Origin: Candidatus Denitrolinea symbiosum
GTDB taxonomy: Bacteria; Chloroflexota; Anaerolineae; Anaerolineales; Villigracilaceae
Assembly: GCA_017312345.1 (NCBI GenBank)
Contig: BLAA01000001.1
Coordinates: forward strand, 372,001-436,000
Length of the DNA stretch: 64,000 bases
Direction: 5' to 3'
The position numbers were made by a program, and so were the translations under genes. Below, one piece after another: positions 17,629-26,015 of this stretch (within the stretch, counting starts at the first letter, position 1; each line of letters begins with the position of its first letter). The notes under the pieces are model-generated. The model did not search any database, had not been told where the DNA came from, and was given only the letters and a program-made list of their open reading frames with translations.

Positions 17629-19446
17629 CTACATTACCTCGGGAGCCTGAATATCCAGCAATTTCAGCGCGTTCGCGATGACCTGCTTCGCCGCCGCCAC
17701 CAATTGCAGGCGGGACTCTCGCACCCCGGCCTCCTCCACCTGCAAGACCGGCGCCGCGTGATAGAACGAGTGGAAGGCGTTCGCCAAATCGTACGCGTAC
17801 GCCGCCATCACCAGCGGACGGTACTCGTTCGCGGCCTGCTCCACCGCCGCAGGGAATTTCGAGACCTGCTCGATGAGCTCGATCTCGTGCTTCGTCAACT
17901 CATAATCGAAGGCGCGTCCCGTGGCCCGCGCCTCGTATCCCATCGCCTGCGCCTTCTTCAAAATGCTGTTGGCTCGCACGTGCGCGTTCTGGATGTACGG
18001 TCCCGTGCGCCCGTCGAACGAGAGCGCCGCGTCCATGTCGAAGACGATGTCCTTGTTGTTGTCCACCGAGAGCATGGAATAGGCCAGCGCGCCCAGCCCG
18101 ACCTGCTCGGCGACCTGCCTCCGCTCGGCGTCGCTCATCTCGGGAGCCTTCTCCGATTCCACCGCCAGCACGCGCCGCACGGCTTCGTCCGCCACATCTT
18201 TGAACAGCGTCACGCGTCCGCGCCGCGCCGACATGGCTCCCTCGGGCAGGCTGACGAAACCGTAGCCGAGGTGATAGCACTTCTCCGCCTGCGGAAAGCC
18301 CCACAATCTCAAGATCGCGAACGCCTGTTGCAAATGCAGAGACTGGCGCACGTCCACCACATAAATGGAACGGTCCACGTGATACTGCTCGAATTTCACT
18401 TTCGCCAGCGCGATGTCCTTCGTCAGGTAAAGCGTGGTCCCGTCCGAGCGCAGGATGACGTTCGTGCGGTACTTTTCCTTTTTGAGACCGAGTTTCTCGT
18501 CAATCTTCACGATGACCGCGCCGCCCTGCGGACGTTCGTCATCGGCGATGCCTCGGGCGATCAACTCCTCCACGATGGCTTTGGACGGCCCGTCCACTTC
18601 GCTCTCGAAGAACCACACGTCTATTTTCACGTCCAACATGCGCAGGATCTCGCGCAGTTCCTCCAGGCTCCACTCGCGCGTCACGCGCCAGAGTTCGCGC
18701 ACGTACGGATCGCCCGCGTCGTATTTGCGATACATCTCGCGGCGCTCGGCTTCATACTGCTCGCGGAGCGCGGTCTCTTCGGGCGTTTCGTTTTCCTTTT
18801 TCTCCAGCCGCGCCGTGGCCTCGACGTAAATTTTCAGCAGCCATTGTCCGCGCTCGTGCACGCCCGCGGGTTCCTGCCCTTTGTAAAACCTGTCGTAAGC
18901 CCACATCACCGTGACGACGCCCAGGCCCAGGTCGCCGGGATACGAGGCGCGGATCGTCTCGAAGCCCGCGAACTCCGTCAGCCGCGCCAGCGCCTCGCCC
19001 AGGATGGTGTTGCGATAATGTCCAATGTGGAACGAGTGATGCGTGTTCGGCTGGGCGTATTCGACCATGACCCGCTCCCCCCTGGCCGCGCCCCGCCCAA
19101 AGTCGGCGCGGGAGGCGAGGACGGAATCCACCACCCGCCGCGCGTAATCGGACGTCTCGAAATAGACGTTAAGGTAGCCCTTCACCGCGTCCACGCGGCT
19201 GACTCCCTCCACGCTTCCCATCTGACCTCGAACCTGCTCGGCCAACTCCTGCGCCCGCGCCGGGACGGGTTTCCCCGCGCGCCCCGCGCGCGCCTCGTCC
19301 GCCGCGGTCTGGAAAAACGAAGTGGAGATGCCCCACTCGCCGCTGTACGGGATCGCCGTCCACTTGAGCGGCGCGAGCGGAATCCCCTCCGCCGCGCAGT
19401 AGGAGCGAATCTTTGCCTCAATGACGCTTTGAATATCGTTGAACAT
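17629..19446 (-). CDS. argS: Arginine--tRNA ligase
   Basis: A 605-residue class I synthetase that charges tRNA-Arg. The N-terminal Add-1 domain is followed by the HIGH motif in VEYAQPNTHHSFHIGHYRN (about residue 125) and a C-terminal DALR anticodon-binding domain (EYRPLVMAAYAYDLANAFHSFY). The KMSK position reads EGAMSARRG, lacking the first lysine, as in some ArgS enzymes that use an alternative lysine. There is no Shine-Dalgarno; a TATAAT box lies 7 nt before the ATG, indicating a leaderless transcript. A terminator follows the stop. Confidence 0.96.
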   Translation of the reverse strand: MFNDIQSVIEAKIRSYCAAEGIPLAPLKWTAIPYSGEWGISTSFFQTAADEARAGRAGKPVPARAQELAEQVRGQMGSVEGVSRVDAVKGYLNVYFETSDYARRVVDSVLASRADFGRGAARGERVMVEYAQPNTHHSFHIGHYRNTILGEALARLTEFAGFETIRASYPGDLGLGVVTVMWAYDRFYKGQEPAGVHERGQWLLKIYVEATARLEKKENETPEETALREQYEAERREMYRKYDAGDPYVRELWRVTREWSLEELREILRMLDVKIDVWFFESEVDGPSKAIVEELIARGIADDERPQGGAVIVKIDEKLGLKKEKYRTNVILRSDGTTLYLTKDIALAKVKFEQYHVDRSIYVVDVRQSLHLQQAFAILRLWGFPQAEKCYHLGYGFVSLPEGAMSARRGRVTLFKDVADEAVRRVLAVESEKAPEMSDAERRQVAEQVGLGALAYSMLSVDNNKDIVFDMDAALSFDGRTGPYIQNAHVRANSILKKAQAMGYEARATGRAFDYELTKHEIELIEQVSKFPAAVEQAANEYRPLVMAAYAYDLANAFHSFYHAAPVLQVEEAGVRESRLQLVAAAKQVIANALKLLDIQAPEVM

Positions 19447-19453
19447 GGGCGGG

Positions 19454-19459
19454 ATTATA
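19454..19459 (-). promoter_or_regulatory. -10 box (TATAAT) 7 nt before the argS ATG
   Basis: Same local sequence as at the kinase gene (GTTATAATCCCGC). It lies in the 21-nt gap between argS and the upstream aminotransferase gene. Confidence 0.55.
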
Positions 19460-19467
19460 ACATTCGG

Positions 19468-20727
19468 CTATCGCGCGATCTTCGCGAGCGTCTCCTGCAG
19501 GCGGTTGACTTCGTCCATCGTGTTGTAGTGCGCCGCGCCGACGCGCACCATCCCGCCCGAGGCCTCCACGCCGAGACGTTCCGTCACCGCCAGCGCGTAG
19601 TAGTTGCCGTCCCAGACGTAGAAGCCTTCCCTGCCTAACGCCTCGGCCACCGCACGCGGATGTTTCCCCTCCAGCGTAAACGAGACCGTCGGGACGCGCT
19701 GGTCGAGGCTTTTGCTGTCGGTGATGCCGTAGATGCGCGTCCCCGGCACGGACGCGACGGCCACCAGCAGGGCGCGGCTCATCTCGTATTCGTACGAGCG
19801 GATAGCCGTCATCGCCTGCTTGAGGGCGAGTCGCCGCCCCGAAAACCCGCTCTCGCGCAGACTTTCTGCGGCCGCGCCGCCGAACTGATTCCCCAGCCAC
19901 TCGAAATATTCGAGCGCGCCCAGCGCTCCCGCGATGCCCTCGTGGTTCTGCGTCCCGGTCTCGAATTTGCCGGGGGGATTGTTCGAGGCGGGACGCACTT
20001 TGTAGGCCTTCAATTCTTCGAGCAGGTCGTAACGTCCGTAGAGCGCGGCCGCGTGCGGACCGAAGAATTTATAACTGCTGCACACGAGGAAATCGCAGCC
20101 GATGTCCTGCACGTCAATCGGACCGTGCGGCGCGTACTGCACCGCGTCAATGTAGACCAGCGCGCCCGCCTCCTTTGCCATCTTCGTGAGCCTCCGCGCG
20201 GGGTTGATCGTCCCCACCGCGTTGGACGCGTATCCGAACGCGACGATCTTCGGCTTGCGTTCCATCGCCTGCTGGAACTCGTCCAGCTTCAGCGTGCAGT
20301 CCTCCACGTCGAAGTCAATCCACGTGACCTTGCAGCCCCTGTCCTCGGCGACGAGCAGCCAGGGCGAGATGTTCGCGTCGTGGTCGAGACGCGTCACCAC
20401 GATCTCGTCGCCCGCGGAAAGAGTCCGCGCCAGCGAACGCGAAATGTGCAGGGTCAGCGTCGTCATGTTATTGCCGAAGACGATCTCCTCGGGCCGCGCC
20501 GCGTTGAGAAAATCGGCCATCGCGGCGTGCGCCTCGTCCAGCATCGCGTCCGACTTCTGGCTGGTCTCGAACGCGCCTTCGTGGTTGGCGTTGGTTTCCA
20601 GCAGGTACTTGTTGATGCGCTCCAAACTCTGGCGCGCGATCTGCGTCCCGCCGGGATTGTCGAAGAAGACGGCAGGGCGGTCGAGCGAGGGGAATTGCCG
20701 GCGAACGAGGTTCAAGTCGAGGGGCAT
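19468..20727 (-). CDS. Class V aminotransferase, cysteine-desulfurase-like
   Basis: A 419-residue PLP enzyme of fold type I. It begins RRQFPSLDRPAVFFDNPGGTQ, as in cysteine-desulfurase-like proteins of the VC1184 subgroup. Other features are FGNNMTTLTLHISRSLA, the aspartate segment YIDAVQYAPHGPIDV and the PLP lysine in VCSSYKFFGPHAAALYG. True cysteine desulfurases have a catalytic Cys loop that I cannot identify with confidence, so the substrate is open. The frame extends to 21057, but the ATG at 20727 has AGGAG 8 nt upstream, and the extension would run antisense through the universal stress protein gene. argS follows 21 nt downstream. Confidence 0.88.
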   Translation of the reverse strand: MPLDLNLVRRQFPSLDRPAVFFDNPGGTQIARQSLERINKYLLETNANHEGAFETSQKSDAMLDEAHAAMADFLNAARPEEIVFGNNMTTLTLHISRSLARTLSAGDEIVVTRLDHDANISPWLLVAEDRGCKVTWIDFDVEDCTLKLDEFQQAMERKPKIVAFGYASNAVGTINPARRLTKMAKEAGALVYIDAVQYAPHGPIDVQDIGCDFLVCSSYKFFGPHAAALYGRYDLLEELKAYKVRPASNNPPGKFETGTQNHEGIAGALGALEYFEWLGNQFGGAAAESLRESGFSGRRLALKQAMTAIRSYEYEMSRALLVAVASVPGTRIYGITDSKSLDQRVPTVSFTLEGKHPRAVAEALGREGFYVWDGNYYALAVTERLGVEASGGMVRVGAAHYNTMDEVNRLQETLAKIAR

Positions 20728-20753
20728 GGGACGGTCTCCTGAACGAAAAAAAT

Positions 20754-20782
20754 TTGAATTATGGGCGAAAGTCCAGTATACT
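20754..20782 (+). promoter_or_regulatory. Sigma70-type promoter of the universal stress protein gene
   Basis: TTGAAT (20754-20759), 17-bp spacer, TATACT (20777-20782). A Shine-Dalgarno AAAGGAG lies just before the ATG at 20812. Confidence 0.75.
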
Positions 20783-20811
20783 GAAATTGTACCGCACAGA
20801 AAGGAGCTGCC

Positions 20812-21234
20812 ATGTTCGATAAAATTCTTCTTGCCGTTGACGGTTCTGAACACGGCTCGCGCGCCGCTCAAATGGCGGGCGCTTTGGCACGCGAGATGAA
20901 GTCGGCCGAACTGTGCATCGTGGTGGTCTACGACCTCATCCCGCCTTACATTGGCGATCCCTACATACAGTACGTCATCGACGCCCGCTTTAAAGACGCG
21001 CGGGCAGTGCTGGATATCGCGCTCGCAAACGTGGGAGAAATTCCCGGCAAACTGCAATCTGAATTGCTCGAAGGTTCCCCCGCGGAAGCCATCGTCACCG
21101 TAGCCAACACGCGCAAAAGCGACGTGATCGTGATCGGTTCGCGCGGCCTCGGACGGCTGGCCGGCGCGCTGCTGGGCAGCACCAGCCAGAAGGTGATCTC
21201 ACACGCGCCCTGCCCGGTTCTGGTCGTCCGATAA
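20812..21234 (+). CDS. Universal stress protein, UspA family (ATP-binding type)
   Basis: A 140-residue single USP domain. It begins MFDKILLAVDGSEHG and has the ATP-binding signature G-2x-G-9x-G(S/T), read here as GSRGLGRLAGALLGSTS, and ends in APCPVLVVR. ATP-binding USPs act in stress adaptation and can modulate partner proteins. It has its own consensus promoter and a good Shine-Dalgarno. Its last 36 nt overlap, tail to tail, the 3' end of mobA on the other strand. Confidence 0.95.
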   Translation: MFDKILLAVDGSEHGSRAAQMAGALAREMKSAELCIVVVYDLIPPYIGDPYIQYVIDARFKDARAVLDIALANVGEIPGKLQSELLEGSPAEAIVTVANTRKSDVIVIGSRGLGRLAGALLGSTSQKVISHAPCPVLVVR

Positions 21235-21822
21235 TTTCGCCAGCCGCTCGGCTTCGACAAACTCCTCGGGCGTGTTCACGTTGCGGAAGGCGCGTCCCTC
21301 GGGATCCGCGGCGGATACCTCGGCGGGAGTCAACTCGCGGACTTTCACCGCCGGAAACCAGGAGATAACCTTCCACTTGTCCGCTTCGATGGCAGACTGG
21401 ATGGCCGGGACGCATACCGCGCGGCGATAGACCGCGTGGAAGGGTTCGTAGCCCTCCTCCGTTTTGGCGATGACCACGTCCGCCGCCTCCTCGACGAGGA
21501 GCCGCGTCGCGGTTTCGAGGAGCGCCGCGCTGGCGAACGGCATGTCGCACGCGACGACGCCCACGATGGGACGCGTCGCGGAGGCCAGCGCGGTGTAGAG
21601 TCCGCCGAGGGAGCCGCGGCCCGGCGCGAGGTCCGGAACGAGGCGCAGATCGAGGAAGGCGTAATCTTCGGGGCGATTCGTCGTCACGATGATCTCGTCC
21701 GCGAGGGACGCGAGCCGGTCGATCACGTATCGAATGAGCGGACGTCCCAGAAACGGTTTGAGGGCTTTGTCCTGTCCCATGCGGGAGGACTGCCCGCCGG
21801 CCTGGATGACGAGACTGAACAT
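21199..21822 (-). CDS. mobA: Molybdenum cofactor guanylyltransferase
   Basis: A 207-residue nucleotidyltransferase that attaches GMP to Mo-molybdopterin. Signature LVIQAGGQSSRMGQDKAL at the N-terminus (GTP binding), then GRPLIRYVIDRL, GSLGGLYTAL and the metal-binding CDMPF. The last part of the 3' end overlaps the usp gene. A TATAAT lies 7 nt before the ATG and no Shine-Dalgarno is seen. Only 26 nt separate it from the divergent radical SAM gene, so the two promoters overlap. Confidence 0.92.
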   Translation of the reverse strand: MFSLVIQAGGQSSRMGQDKALKPFLGRPLIRYVIDRLASLADEIIVTTNRPEDYAFLDLRLVPDLAPGRGSLGGLYTALASATRPIVGVVACDMPFASAALLETATRLLVEEAADVVIAKTEEGYEPFHAVYRRAVCVPAIQSAIEADKWKVISWFPAVKVRELTPAEVSAADPEGRAFRNVNTPEEFVEAERLAKLSDDQNRAGRV

Positions 21823-21829
21823 GAGGCGT

Positions 21830-21835
21830 ATTATA
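21830..21835 (-). promoter_or_regulatory. -10 box (TATAAT) 7 nt before the mobA ATG, overlapping a divergent -10
   Basis: On the minus strand TATAAT faces mobA. On the plus strand the same bases read TATTATACT, a -10 for the radical SAM gene at 21849. The two start codons are 26 nt apart. Confidence 0.55.
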
Positions 21836-21848
21836 CTGGTTGGTTGCC

Positions 21849-22961
21849 ATGAGTAGTATCGCGGATGTGTTGGATAGGTTGACGCGGAAGGGGGAGGTCT
21901 ACACGGGCGCGGAAAAAGGCGCAGTGCGCTGTCTCGCGTGCGGGCATCGGTGTTTGATCAAGCCCGGAATGCGCGGGGTCTGCCAGGTTCGGTTCAACGA
22001 GGCAGGCGAGTTGCGCGTGCCGTTCGGTTATGTGGCGGCGCTACAGGCCGATCCCATCGAGAAGAAACCGTTTTCGCATGTGACGCCCGGCGAAACCGCG
22101 CTGACGTTTGGGATGCTGGGATGCGATTTTCACTGCGGATTCTGCCAGAATCATTTTACATCCCAGGCCATGCGCGATCCCGCGTCAGCCTCTTCAATTG
22201 AATTGATCCGCAAAATTTCCCCTCAGCAGATGGCAGAAGCGGCGCGGCAGGCGCGCGCCTCGGCAATCGTCTCCTCGTATAACGAGCCGCTCATCACCAG
22301 CGAGTGGGCGGCGGCGATCTTCAAGGAGGCGAAGGCCGCGGGCTTGAAATGCGCCTACGTCTCGAACGGAAATAACACGCCCGAAGTGATGGAGTACCTG
22401 CGTCCGTATCTCGACGCGTACAAAGTGGACTTGAAGTCCATGAACGATAAAAATTATCGCCAGTTGGGCGGCGTTCTCCAAAACATCCTGGACGGGATCC
22501 AACGCGTCCACGAGATGGGGATTTGGACGGAGGTGGTGACGCTTGTCGTCCCCGGCTTCAACGATTCGAACGCGGAACTTTGGGAGGCGGCGCGCTTCCT
22601 CGCGGGTCTCTCTCCCGACATCCCCTGGCACGTGACGGCCTTCCATCAGGATTACAAGATGACCGGGAACGGCGACACCGACGCGGCCACGCTCCGGCGC
22701 GCGGCGGATATCGGACGCGAGGCCGGGCTGCATTTCGTCTACGCGGGGAATTTGCCCGGACGCGTGGGCGAGTACGAGGACACGTTCTGCCCGGGGTGCA
22801 ATCGGCCGGTCGTCGAGCGACGCGGCTACCGGGTGCGCGCGTACCGGATCACGGGGGAGGGGAAATGTCCGCATTGCGGGACGGTCATCCCCGGCGTGTG
22901 GACGCGCGAGCCGGGGGAAGTCAAATTGAACGGCGCGGGCCTGCCTTTGCCCATGTATTGA
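21849..22961 (+). CDS. AmmeMemoRadiSam-system radical SAM enzyme
   Basis: A 370-residue radical SAM protein with the cluster motif CDFHCGFCQNH (about residue 95). An N-terminal Cys cluster (CLACGHRC) and a C-terminal zinc-ribbon pair (CPGCNRP, CPHCG) are typical of this group, which resembles pyruvate-formate-lyase activases. In other genomes it goes with AmmeMemoRadiSam A and B proteins; neither is in this window, and the substrate is unknown. The ATG at 21849 is chosen over TTG at 21840. Confidence 0.9.
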   Translation: MSSIADVLDRLTRKGEVYTGAEKGAVRCLACGHRCLIKPGMRGVCQVRFNEAGELRVPFGYVAALQADPIEKKPFSHVTPGETALTFGMLGCDFHCGFCQNHFTSQAMRDPASASSIELIRKISPQQMAEAARQARASAIVSSYNEPLITSEWAAAIFKEAKAAGLKCAYVSNGNNTPEVMEYLRPYLDAYKVDLKSMNDKNYRQLGGVLQNILDGIQRVHEMGIWTEVVTLVVPGFNDSNAELWEAARFLAGLSPDIPWHVTAFHQDYKMTGNGDTDAATLRRAADIGREAGLHFVYAGNLPGRVGEYEDTFCPGCNRPVVERRGYRVRAYRITGEGKCPHCGTVIPGVWTREPGEVKLNGAGLPLPMY

Positions 22962-23092
22962 AATGGATTTTGCTGTATAATTCCGCCATCATTTTGTAAG
23001 ACAATTCTGAAAGGAGGCGCCATCGAAAGTTCCATAATGCCGCTGTACAACGTTGTTCGTCACTTTGCTAAATTCTCTTGGAGGAGAACTCT

Positions 23093-24847
23093 GTGAACAA
23101 GAAACTGTTTGTTTTGCTTACGATGCTCGCGCTTGCCAGCATGATCCTGGCGGCCTGCGGCCCGAAACCGTCTTCGCCGGCCACCCAGGCGCCGAGCGCC
23201 CAGGCGCCCGCCACCGACGCGCCGGCCACCGACGCGCCGGTCGAGCCCACCCCCATTCCCGACATCCCGATCGCGACATATGAGCGCGGCTCTTTGTCGG
23301 TTGCGGAATGTGGCAATGGCTATACCGGCTTTTTCAAGTCCATTGAGGCCACCGATGAAAACACCGTGACTTTCACGATGTGCAAGTCGGATCCGGCCTT
23401 CCTTTCGAAGATCGCCTTCAGCCCGTTCGCCATCTATCCCGAAGAGTGGGTTGAAGCGACCGCCGGCGAAAGCGCCCGCACCAGCGAGGGACTCGAGAAG
23501 CCGATCGGCACCGGCCCCTACATGGTTCAGGAATGGAAACGCGGCGACAGCATCACCTTCGTCGCCAACCCCGATTACTGGGGCGAGGCCGCCAAGGCCA
23601 AGACGCTGGTCTTCCGCTGGTCAACTGAATCCGCGGCCCGCCTGCTGGAACTGCAGGCCGGCACGATTGACGGCTTCGACAACCCCGGCCCCGACGACTT
23701 CGCCACGATCCAGGACGACGCGAATCTGCACCTGGCCCTGCGCCCGGCGTTGAACGTCTTCTACGTCGGCATGACCAACACCTTCGCGCCGTTCGACAAT
23801 GTGAAGGTCCGCCAGGCGATCGGTATGGGCATCGACCGCCAGCGCATCGTGGACACGTTCTATCCGACCGGCTCCGAGGTCGCCAGCCACTTCACCCCTT
23901 GCACCATCCCGAACGCTTGCGATGGCGAGGCGTGGTATGACTTTGACGTGGAGGCCGCCAAGGCCTTGCTGTCTGAAGCCGGCTTCCCGGATGGCTTCAA
24001 GACCAAACTGTATTACCGCGACGTGGTGCGCGGCTACCTGCCCCAGGTGGGCAGCGTGGCCCAGGATATTCAGGCGCAGCTCAAAGCCAACCTGAACATT
24101 GACGCCGAGATCGTCGTGATGGAATCCGGCGCGTTCATCGAAGAATCCGGTTCCGGCCGACTCGACGGCCTGTACCTGCTCGGTTGGGGCGCGGACTATC
24201 CGCACATCACCAACTTCCTGGACTATCACTTCGGCCAGGCCAGCCAGCAGTTCGGCAAGATTCCCGCCGAAATCTACGAGCCGATCGCCCAGGGCGCCAC
24301 CATTGCCGATCCTGTTGAAGCCGCCCCGGTCTACTCCCAGGCGAACAACGCCATCCGCGAACTGGTTCCGATGGTCCCGATCGCGCACGGCGGTTCCGCG
24401 GTCGCTTACCGCGCCGACGTGGTCAACCCGCAGGCCAGCCCGCTGACCAGCGAGATGTTTGCCGTCACCGATCCGGGCGGCCGCGACATCTTCGTCTGGA
24501 TGCAGAACGCCGAACCCATCAGCATGTTCTGCCCGGATGAGACCGACGGCGAGTCCCTGCGCGCCTGCGAACAGGTGATGCAATCGCTGTACGGCTACGA
24601 GATCAACGGCACCGCCGTGGAACCCGTGTTGGCCGAATCCTGCACGCCGAACGCCGACCTGACCGTCTGGACCTGCACCCTGCGCAAGGACATCAAATTC
24701 CACGACGGCTCGACCTTCGACGCCTACGACGTGGTGGCTACCTTCAACATGGGCCTGAACATCGGCTCGCCCTTCCACGTTGGCAACACCAACCTGTGGG
24801 AGTACTACGATCTGCTCTGGGGCCTGATGAAGAAACCCGGCGGCTAG
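23093..24847 (+). CDS. Peptide-type ABC transporter substrate-binding lipoprotein, circularly permuted SBP_bac_5
   Basis: A 584-residue lipoprotein: signal with lipobox LAAC, an Ala/Pro/Thr linker, then an SBP_bac_5 fold in rotated order. Residues about 80-465 match the part of DppA/OppA that begins with the strand IEATDENTVTF and includes IGTGPYMVQEW, NPDYWG, the helix VRQAIGMGIDR and the closing strands. Residues 469-584 (WMQNAEPISMFCPDE, LYGYEING, VEPVLAESC, IKFHDGSTFDAYDVV) are the segment that comes first in canonical proteins. Both ends of the normal protein lie together in one lobe, so the rotation is structurally reasonable. GTG start with GGAGGAGA upstream; the two permeases follow. 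Confidence 0.93.
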   Translation: MNKKLFVLLTMLALASMILAACGPKPSSPATQAPSAQAPATDAPATDAPVEPTPIPDIPIATYERGSLSVAECGNGYTGFFKSIEATDENTVTFTMCKSDPAFLSKIAFSPFAIYPEEWVEATAGESARTSEGLEKPIGTGPYMVQEWKRGDSITFVANPDYWGEAAKAKTLVFRWSTESAARLLELQAGTIDGFDNPGPDDFATIQDDANLHLALRPALNVFYVGMTNTFAPFDNVKVRQAIGMGIDRQRIVDTFYPTGSEVASHFTPCTIPNACDGEAWYDFDVEAAKALLSEAGFPDGFKTKLYYRDVVRGYLPQVGSVAQDIQAQLKANLNIDAEIVVMESGAFIEESGSGRLDGLYLLGWGADYPHITNFLDYHFGQASQQFGKIPAEIYEPIAQGATIADPVEAAPVYSQANNAIRELVPMVPIAHGGSAVAYRADVVNPQASPLTSEMFAVTDPGGRDIFVWMQNAEPISMFCPDETDGESLRACEQVMQSLYGYEINGTAVEPVLAESCTPNADLTVWTCTLRKDIKFHDGSTFDAYDVVATFNMGLNIGSPFHVGNTNLWEYYDLLWGLMKKPGG

Positions 24848-24870
24848 ACCGTCGCTTCCACCTTGTCATT

Positions 24871-24904
24871 CATACGGGATGGCGGTTCTCCGCCATCCCG
24901 TATG
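24871..24904 (+). promoter_or_regulatory. 15-bp perfect intercistronic hairpin after the binding-protein gene
   Basis: CATACGGGATGGCGG and its exact complement around a TTCT loop, with no T-run. It lies between the binding protein and the first permease and probably stabilises the upstream mRNA or attenuates read-through, giving more binding protein than permease. Confidence 0.75.
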
Positions 24905-24926
24905 CTGAAACGGAGCAAGCCGAGAC

Positions 24927-26006
24927 ATGTTCCAGTATATTCTGCGCCGTATTATCACCTCCATCCCGGTCCTGTTCGGCATCCTGCTGGTCACTTTTTC
25001 CATGGCGCGCGTCATCCCCGGCGATCCGTGCCGCGCCATTCTCGGCGAAAAGGCCACAGACGCGGTTTGTGAACGTTTCATCAGGGAAAAAGGCCTGGAT
25101 CAGCCGATCCTGACTCAATTTGGAATTTATCTCAAAGAAATTGGCAGCGGCGAATTTGGACAATCCTTCCGTTTTGGTATGCCGGTGACGCGCCTGCTGG
25201 CCGAACGCCTGCCCACCACTGTGGAACTGAGTTTCGCCGCCCTGATCATTGCCGTCATTGTTGGCATTCCTCTTGGTATTATTTCGGCCGTCAAACACAA
25301 CTCGTGGGTGGACGTAGCGACCATGGTATGGGCGAACATCGGCGTTTCCATGCCGGTCTTCTGGCTGGGTTTGATGCTCGCCTACATTTTCTCCTTATTG
25401 CTCAAAGACACGCCATTCTGGCTGCCTCCCTCCGGCAGGATCAGCCCGGGCATCCCCAGTCCCACTCTCACCGAAGTATGGGGCTGGAATTTCGCCAAGG
25501 GAAGTTTTCTGGCTGGCCTCTTCGATTTCATCGGCCGCATGAACATCCTGAACGCCCTTTTAACCGGCAACTGGACATTGCTCAAAGACGCGCTCCAGCA
25601 CATGATCCTGCCGGCGGCAGCGCTGGGAACCATCCCGATGGCGCTGATCGCCCGCATGGCGCGCTCCTCCATGCTCGACGTCCTCGGCCAGGACTACATC
25701 CGCACCGCCCGCGCCAAAGGATTATCCTACCGGACCGTCGTCCTCAAACACGCCTTCCGCAACTCGCTCCTGCCGCTGGTGACCGTGATCGGACTCTCGC
25801 TCGGCAGCCTGCTCGGCGGCGCGGTCCTCACCGAGACCATCTTCGGCCTCTCCGGCGTGGGACGCACCCTCTATGAGGCCATCACCGCCCGCGACTACGG
25901 CATTGTGCAGGCATTTACGGTCGTGATCGCGGTCTTCTTTGTGCTTCTCAACCTCATCGTGGATATTTCCTATGCTTATCTCGATCCTCGCATCCGCCTG
26001 AACTAG
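24927..26006 (+). CDS. ABC transporter permease, DppB/OppB type
   Basis: A 359-residue inner-membrane permease of the peptide/nickel family. It opens with FQYILRRIITSIPVLFGILLVTF, typical of DppB, and has the EAA-type cytoplasmic loop IRTARAKGLSYRTVVLKHAFRNSLLP that contacts the ATPase. It pairs with the next gene to form the channel. The peptide-type assignment rests on fold class; the cargo could be another solute. No ATPase gene of this family is in the window. Confidence 0.93.
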   Translation: MFQYILRRIITSIPVLFGILLVTFSMARVIPGDPCRAILGEKATDAVCERFIREKGLDQPILTQFGIYLKEIGSGEFGQSFRFGMPVTRLLAERLPTTVELSFAALIIAVIVGIPLGIISAVKHNSWVDVATMVWANIGVSMPVFWLGLMLAYIFSLLLKDTPFWLPPSGRISPGIPSPTLTEVWGWNFAKGSFLAGLFDFIGRMNILNALLTGNWTLLKDALQHMILPAAALGTIPMALIARMARSSMLDVLGQDYIRTARAKGLSYRTVVLKHAFRNSLLPLVTVIGLSLGSLLGGAVLTETIFGLSGVGRTLYEAITARDYGIVQAFTVVIAVFFVLLNLIVDISYAYLDPRIRLN

Positions 26007-26015
26007 GAATTGAAC

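Noticed and set aside
19468..21057. 110-residue N-terminal extension of the class V aminotransferase
   Set aside because: It is antisense to the universal stress protein gene; the ATG at 20727 has AGGAG and starts the fold.
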